In this document: positions 60,168 through 64,000 of the stretch, in pieces | How the letters are laid out: each line of letters opens with the position of its first letter | Numbering within the stretch: the first letter of the stretch is position 1 | NCBI RefSeq assembly: GCF_019890675.1 | Contig: NZ_JAIOAA010000002.1 | Span: 62,001-126,000 of the forward strand | Length of the DNA stretch: 64,000 nt | From: Micromonospora sp. PLK6-60 | GTDB lineage: Bacteria; Actinomycetota; Actinomycetes; Mycobacteriales; Micromonosporaceae | Direction of reading: 5' to 3' | Position numbers and translations under genes: made by a program | The notes under the pieces: generated by a model | Seen by the model: the letters and a program-made list of their open reading frames with translations, nothing else | The model's database searches: none | Told to the model about the DNA's origin: nothing

Positions 60168-60277
60168 GCGCCCTACCAACTTGACCTCACAAACGAATCA
60201 ACGACCCCGCCCATTGCCGCGAACGGGCGCGACCGCGCCACCGAATGATTCGTCTACGACATCAAGTTGGTAGGGCG
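60168..60277. repeat. Repeat family 2: diverged inverted-repeat pair around ~40 bp
   Basis: Left arm 60168-60201 (CGCCCTACCAACTTGACCTC...ACGAATCA) and right arm 60243-60277 (reverse complement CGCCCTACCAACTTGATGTC...ACGAATCA). Same arms as the 34-bp pair at 31051-31278, with a few mismatches. Confidence 0.8.
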
Positions 60278-60336
60278 CGGAACGCACCCCACCCAGTCGG
60301 GGCGATGGCCCGCCCGCCGGCTGTGGGCGGAGCCTC

Positions 60337-60432
60337 GCGGTGTGCGGTGTGCGGTGTGCGGTGTGCGGCGTGCGGCGTGCGTGTGCGGCGCGTCGGTTGT
60401 GCGGCGTATCGGTGTGCGGCGTATCGGCGCGC
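60337..60432. repeat. 7-bp tandem repeats (GCGGTGT and variants)
   Basis: Runs of GCGGTGT, GCGGCGT and GCGGCGTATCGGTGT. Confidence 0.75.
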
Positions 60433-60468
60433 GGCATACACCCGCGTGGGGCGCCCAGGCACGCGGGA

Positions 60469-60655
60469 GGGCCCGAGGTGCGGCATGTCGTGGTGTCCGG
60501 CGCGCGGGATGGCCCGAGGTGTGGCATGTCGCGGTCGGGGCGCGGGGCGGGGCCGAGGTGCGGCATGTCGTGGTGTCCGGCGCGCGGGAGGGCGCGAGAT
60601 GCGGCATGTCGCGGTGTCCGGCGCGCGGGAGGGCCCGAGGTGCGGCAGGTGGCGG
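60469..60655. repeat. Tandem repeat family 3 (GCATGTCG units), 5 copies
   Basis: Five ~40-bp units, typically GCCCGAGGTGCGGCATGTCG then TGGTGTCCGGCGCGCGGGAG, ending 10 nt before the MarR stop codon. Related to 26337-26428. Confidence 0.85.
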
Positions 60656-60665
60656 CCGGCCAGGC

Positions 60666-61109
60666 TCAGAGCGCGGAGGCGTCGTTGAACCGGCGCAGCA
60701 GCCGCGCGAAGTCGTCGATGTCCTCCCGCGACCAGCTCTCCAGCGTCCGCCGGATCTGCCCCAGCCGGGAGGCGCGCGCGGCGTCGAACCGCCGGGTGCC
60801 CTCCTCGGTCAGGCTCAGCTGGAAGGCCCGCCGGTCGCCGGGGTCGGGATCGCGCCGGACCAGGCCGAGCAGCTCCAGCCGGTTGATCTGGCGGCTCAGC
60901 GTGCCCTTGCCGATGCCGAGCCGGGCGGCCAGGTCGGTGAGCCGGACCGAGCCGGCCCGGCGCAGCCAGAGCAGCAACCCGTACGCGTTCGGTTCCAGGT
61001 TGGGATGGACCTCGCTGGCGATCTCCCAGGACAGCGCCCGGCCGCGGCGCAGCAGGGCGGTCAACTCGTGCTCCACCGCACGCAGGGTCTCCGGCAGGTG
61101 CTCGTCCAC
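60666..61109 (-). CDS. MarR-family transcriptional regulator
   Basis: 147 residues. Winged helix VRLTDLAARLGIGKGTLSRQINRLELLGLVRRDPDPGDRRAFQLSLTEEG (~53-102) flanked by dimerisation helices. GTG start 7 nt after a -10-like TACCCT (minus strand 61117-61122), so leaderless. Probable repressor of the DHA2 pump gene downstream. Confidence 0.93.
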   Translation of the reverse strand: MDEHLPETLRAVEHELTALLRRGRALSWEIASEVHPNLEPNAYGLLLWLRRAGSVRLTDLAARLGIGKGTLSRQINRLELLGLVRRDPDPGDRRAFQLSLTEEGTRRFDAARASRLGQIRRTLESWSREDIDDFARLLRRFNDASAL

Positions 61110-61116
61110 GGCAGAA

Positions 61117-61122
61117 AGGGTA
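61117..61122 (-). promoter_or_regulatory. Probable -10 box (TACCCT) of the MarR gene
   Basis: TACCCT on the minus strand, 7 nt before the GTG of the MarR gene. Confidence 0.45.
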
Positions 61123-61133
61123 CGTGGCCCGGA

Positions 61134-62846
61134 TCACCCGTCCGGGGTCAGTCGCCGGCGGGCCACCTCGCGCAGCCGCCCGTCGCTGGCCGTCCCCTCG
61201 ATCAGCACCTCGGCCGTGCGGCCGGTGTGGGTCAGCGTGGACACCGCGTTGCCGAAGTACGGTCCGGCCAGCTTCTTCCACCGCACGCTGGGCCGGCGCA
61301 CCCCGGCGGAGCGCGCGAGGGCCCGGGCGGCCGACGCCGGACCCGGGTTCCAGCCGAGCGTCATCAGTGGGCGCATCGCCGCCGGCACCTGGTTGTGGAT
61401 CGGCGAGCAGGTCAACTGGTGCACCGGGGTGCGCACCGCCGGGTCGGCGAACCGGGCCCGGGCCACGTACGAGTGGTGCACGTCCCCGCCCAGCATGCTG
61501 ATCGACGCGGGCGGCGCGTACGCCGGGCCGGCGCCGACCCGCGCCCCCGGCTCCCCGGGGCGGCCGCTGCCCAGCCGGACGAACAGCTCGCCGAGGGCGT
61601 CGAAGGAGCGGCGGAACGACGCCCAGTGCTCCAGGTCCCAGGCCCGCCGCAGTTGCTCCGCCAGCCGGGCCACCCACGGCCGGCCGGAGTCGGCCAGCTT
61701 CTCGTTCCACGACTCGACGTGGTGGATGCCCGGCGGCAGCAGCCAGGGCAGCGAGGCGCCCACCACCAGGTGGTCGTAGACGCCGTGCGCCCGGTCCAGG
61801 AACCAGGACCACTCGCCCGGTGGCAGCATCGCCCGCGCGCCCGGCTCCAGCACCCGGCTGGAGCGGTTGTCCAGCATCACCAGCCGGGTCCGGCCCAGGT
61901 CCAGCGAGTAGCTCCACTGGTATTGCACGGCCCGCCAGCGCTCGGTGTCGTGCGCCACGTCGGCCTCGGTGTCGACCCGCTGGCCGAACTCCTCCAGCAC
62001 CGACGTCGCGTCCTCGGCGGCGACCACCTTGGCGTACACCGGGTCGGTGGCGATCTCGTCCGGGGAGAGGTTGCCCAGGTGCTGGTAGACCCAGTAGGAG
62101 GCGAGCCCGCTGCGGATCCGCTCGGCCCACCAGGGCTGCTCGCGCATGTCGGCCCGCCACGACTTCGAGGTGTTCCAGTCGTCGATCACCTCGTGGTCGT
62201 CGAAGATCATCACGCTGGGCACGGTGGAGAGCAGCCAGCGGATCTCCGGGTCGCGCCAGGACTCCAGGTAGAGCTTGGTGTACTCGTCGTAGCTGACCAC
62301 CTGGGTCGCCGGGGCGTCCTTCGGCCGGCGCCGGCGCCGCTTGAGCAACTTGCGCATGGTCGGCGAGGTCTCGTCGGCGTACACCTGGTCGCCGAGGAGC
62401 ACCAGCAGGTCGGGCCGGTCCGCCTGGTCGGGCGCGGCGATCATCCGCCGGGCGTACGCGTCCAGCGCGTCCGGGGGCAGCTTGCGCGACGTGGAGTGCT
62501 GGGTGGTCTCCCGGCAGGAGCCGAAGAGCAGGCGGACCGGCTGGTCCCGGTCGTCGGCGGCCCGGGTCCGGATCACGCTGGGCGGGAAGTCCGCGCCCGG
62601 CTCCGGCCAGGCGAGCTCCTCGTCGATCAGCACCTGGTAGCTGGTGGCGCTGTCCGGGGTGAGCCCCTCGACCACCACGATCGCGTAGTGGTGGTCGTAC
62701 GCGGTGAAGGTGGGCGCGGAGCCGGTGGCGCCGTCGGCCGTGCGGACGGTGACCACCGCGGGCCCGCTGGTCTCCACCCAGACGGTCGCCCGCGTGTCCA
62801 CCACCCGGCGCAGCAGGGGGCCGATGAGCAGGCGGGGACTGGGCAC
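61134..62846 (-). CDS. PhoD-like metallophosphatase
   Basis: 570 residues. N-terminal beta domain (~1-95, LLRRVVDTRATVWVETSG), then the PhoD metallophosphatase core: RLLFGSCRE, LLVLLGDQVYADETSPT, VPSVMIFDDHEVIDDWNTS (metal ligands) and SISMLGGDVHHSYVARARF. No signal peptide or Tat motif is visible at the chosen GTG (GGAGG upstream), so it may be cytoplasmic, unlike classical PhoD. Hydrolyses phosphodi-/monoesters. No PHO box seen upstream. Confidence 0.9.
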   Translation of the reverse strand: MPSPRLLIGPLLRRVVDTRATVWVETSGPAVVTVRTADGATGSAPTFTAYDHHYAIVVVEGLTPDSATSYQVLIDEELAWPEPGADFPPSVIRTRAADDRDQPVRLLFGSCRETTQHSTSRKLPPDALDAYARRMIAAPDQADRPDLLVLLGDQVYADETSPTMRKLLKRRRRRPKDAPATQVVSYDEYTKLYLESWRDPEIRWLLSTVPSVMIFDDHEVIDDWNTSKSWRADMREQPWWAERIRSGLASYWVYQHLGNLSPDEIATDPVYAKVVAAEDATSVLEEFGQRVDTEADVAHDTERWRAVQYQWSYSLDLGRTRLVMLDNRSSRVLEPGARAMLPPGEWSWFLDRAHGVYDHLVVGASLPWLLPPGIHHVESWNEKLADSGRPWVARLAEQLRRAWDLEHWASFRRSFDALGELFVRLGSGRPGEPGARVGAGPAYAPPASISMLGGDVHHSYVARARFADPAVRTPVHQLTCSPIHNQVPAAMRPLMTLGWNPGPASAARALARSAGVRRPSVRWKKLAGPYFGNAVSTLTHTGRTAEVLIEGTASDGRLREVARRRLTPDG

Positions 62847-62979
62847 GACGCACCTCCGACGAAGATCGTTTAGGGTCTCCTACCCGGCCGACGGTTGCGG
62901 CACGCCTGCCGAACGTGAGCGTACCCGCAGGTTGTTCGCGTGCCGAGGCGGTGAGTGGGACGCCGTCGTCGGCATCTGA

Positions 62980-62985
62980 CAGGAT
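62980..62985 (+). promoter_or_regulatory. Probable -10 box (CAGGAT) of ftsY
   Basis: CAGGAT 6 nt before the ATG of ftsY, leaderless spacing. Confidence 0.4.
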
Positions 62986-62991
62986 TTCGGC

Positions 62992-64000
62992 ATGACGGAA
63001 TACCTCCTCATCGCGCTCGCCCTGCTCGGCGTGCTGATTCTCGGTGCCATCGGGCTGGTGGTGCCCCGGTTGCGCCGGCGCCCGCAGCCGCCGCTGCCGG
63101 AGACGGAGGTCGACACCCGCGCCGAGGAGGACCTCGCCGGTCCACCGGTCGAAGCGGCGGAATCCGACCTGTCCACCGGGGTCCTGGTCGCGCCGCCGCC
63201 GGTCGTCGAGGCCCCGGCGCCGGCCGTCGAGGTCCCCGAACCCACCGCCGGCCGGCTGGTCCGGCTGCGCTCCCGGCTGTCCCGGTCGCAGAACGTCTTC
63301 GGCAAGGGCCTGCTCGGCCTGCTCAGCCGCGACCACCTGGACGAGGACACCTGGGAGGAGATCGAGGACAGCCTGATCACCGCGGACGTCGGCATCGACG
63401 CCACCCGCGAGGTCGTCGACCGGCTCCGCGAGCGCACTCGGGTGCTGGGCACCCGTTCCGGCACCGAGCTGCGCGCGCTGCTCGCCGCGGAGCTGGTCAA
63501 CGCGCTCGACCCCGCGCTGGACCGGTCGCTGAACGCCGACCCGAAGGTGGGCATGCCGGGGGTGATCATGGTGGTCGGGGTGAACGGCGCCGGCAAGACC
63601 ACCACCTGCGGCAAGATCGCCCGGGTGCTGATCGCCGACGGGCACTCCGTGCTGCTCGGCGCGGCCGACACCTTCCGCGCCGCCGCCGCCGACCAGCTGG
63701 AGACCTGGGGCGGCCGGGTGGGCGCCGAGACCGTCCGCGGCCCGGAGCGGGCCGACCCGGCCAGCGTCGCCTTCGACGCCGTCAAGCGGGGCATCGACAG
63801 TCAGGTCGACACCGTGCTGATCGACACCGCCGGCCGGCTGCAGAACAAGATCGGCCTGATGGACGAGCTGGGCAAGGTCAAGCGGGTGGTGGAGAAGCAC
63901 GGCCCGATCGACGAGACGCTGCTGGTGCTCGACGCCACCACCGGCCAGAACGGCCTGGAGCAGGCCCGGGTCTTCACCGAGGTGGTCAACGTGACCGGCG
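62992..64000 (+). CDS. ftsY: Signal recognition particle receptor FtsY (5' part)
   Basis: First ~336 residues; the gene continues past the window. N-terminal membrane helix EYLLIALALLGVLILGAIGLVV, an acidic/Pro-rich A region (~30-95), N domain (RLSRSQNVFGKGLLGLL ... WEEIEDSLITADVG), then the SRP GTPase G domain: G1 VVGVNGAGKTTTCGKIAR, DTFRAAAADQLETW, VLIDTAGRLQNKIGLMDEL and VLDATTGQNGLEQA. It docks SRP-ribosome complexes at the membrane. Confidence 0.97.
   Translation, partial: MTEYLLIALALLGVLILGAIGLVVPRLRRRPQPPLPETEVDTRAEEDLAGPPVEAAESDLSTGVLVAPPPVVEAPAPAVEVPEPTAGRLVRLRSRLSRSQNVFGKGLLGLLSRDHLDEDTWEEIEDSLITADVGIDATREVVDRLRERTRVLGTRSGTELRALLAAELVNALDPALDRSLNADPKVGMPGVIMVVGVNGAGKTTTCGKIARVLIADGHSVLLGAADTFRAAAADQLETWGGRVGAETVRGPERADPASVAFDAVKRGIDSQVDTVLIDTAGRLQNKIGLMDELGKVKRVVEKHGPIDETLLVLDATTGQNGLEQARVFTEVVNVTG

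Larger units (their letters stand above)
59813..60665. other. Repeat-rich region between the MarR and DHA2 genes
   Basis: 853 bp without a gene: operator/promoter (59852-59885), ~21-bp tandem repeats (59916-60067), family-2 inverted repeat (60168-60277), 7-bp tandem repeats (60337-60432) and family-3 tandem repeats (60469-60655). Confidence 0.75.

Noticed and set aside
60337..60655. CRISPR-like array formed by tandem ~40-bp units
   Set aside because: Units are contiguous with no unique spacers and no cas genes are present; this is a tandem repeat.
61134..62991. PHO box upstream of the PhoD-like gene
   Set aside because: GTTCGGC and GTGCCGC in that region do not form a convincing 11-nt direct repeat of GTTCACC.

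Overview
The window is about 73-75% G+C with strong G/C preference at third codon positions, many GTG starts and short overlaps between genes. Gene order and content point to a high-GC actinobacterium, most likely Micromonosporaceae (Micromonospora-like). The order FAA hydrolase, tRNA-Gln/tRNA-Glu, IclR(NdgR)-type regulator, HU, mutT1, ppk, fbiD, gpsA, ddl, DUF3515, Lrp-like, thiL, DAK2, recG, rsmD, coaD, sepIVA-like, DUF177, rpmF, rnc, mutM, smc, ftsY is the conserved actinobacterial block also known from mycobacteria and Streptomyces.

Layout. 1-3.8 kb: end of a serine protease, a small membrane protein, arfB, a MITE-like element at the arfB stop codon, a protein usually annotated as a 3-methyladenine DNA glycosylase, and a secreted membrane protein. 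3.9-7.7 kb: FAA hydrolase, tRNA-Gln, two identical tRNA-Glu genes, an NdgR-like regulator, a gene-free gap where leuCD would be expected, and HU with a histone-like tail. 7.8-15.7 kb: a membrane endonuclease/phosphatase-fold protein, then on the minus strand a polyphosphate group (ppk, CYTH-CHAD, mutT1) with a candidate PHO box in front of ppk, a cold-shock-like protein and fbiD. 15.8-20.8 kb: plsC-gpsA-PLP lyase, a methyltransferase behind a structured leader with a small ORF, and a ROK protein. 20.8-26.7 kb: DUF397/XRE pair, ddl, DUF3515, Lrp-like domain, thiL, GNAT, rpmB. 26.9-38.7 kb: DAK2 protein, recG, a repeat-rich gap, an LPXTG-like surface protein, rsmD-coaD, sepIVA-like, DUF177-rpmF-plsX-(small ORF)-rnc-mutM. 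38.9-46 kb: MMPL transporter, MFS symporter, GH114 enzyme, CAP-domain protein, small coiled-coil protein. 46.4-50.7 kb: smc and a HAD hydrolase. 50.7-62.8 kb: an accessory stretch separating smc from ftsY, holding a caspase/EACC1 system, an SMP-30-like protein, ArsR and DinB proteins, a universal stress protein, a MarR-linked DHA2 efflux pump and a PhoD-like phosphatase. ftsY runs off the window end.

Most notable is the three-gene minus-strand operon at 50.66-54.97 kb: a small protein resembling EACC1 (effector-associated constant component 1), a large protein joining a caspase-like domain, one membrane helix, a binding-protein-like region and a vWA domain, and a membrane-anchored solute-binding protein. 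The genes overlap by 4 and 1 nt. It reads as a transmembrane sensor driving an intracellular caspase, probably a conflict or cell-death system.

Other themes. Several main genes (ddl, thiL, rsmD, rnc, perhaps the MMPL gene) are preceded by mini-ORFs whose stop codon overlaps or nearly touches the main start codon. Many genes look leaderless, with a TANNNT-type -10 box 6-8 nt before the start codon. At least three families of intergenic repeats recur: a ~60-bp element with GTAAGGAGGG and GTTAAC motifs (4 copies, one a perfect 60-bp palindrome), an inverted repeat built on CTACCAACTTGATGTCG (2 pairs), and a ~40-bp tandem repeat with the core GGCATGTCGTGGTGTCCGG (2 loci). No CRISPR array, rRNA, prophage or complete IS element was seen.
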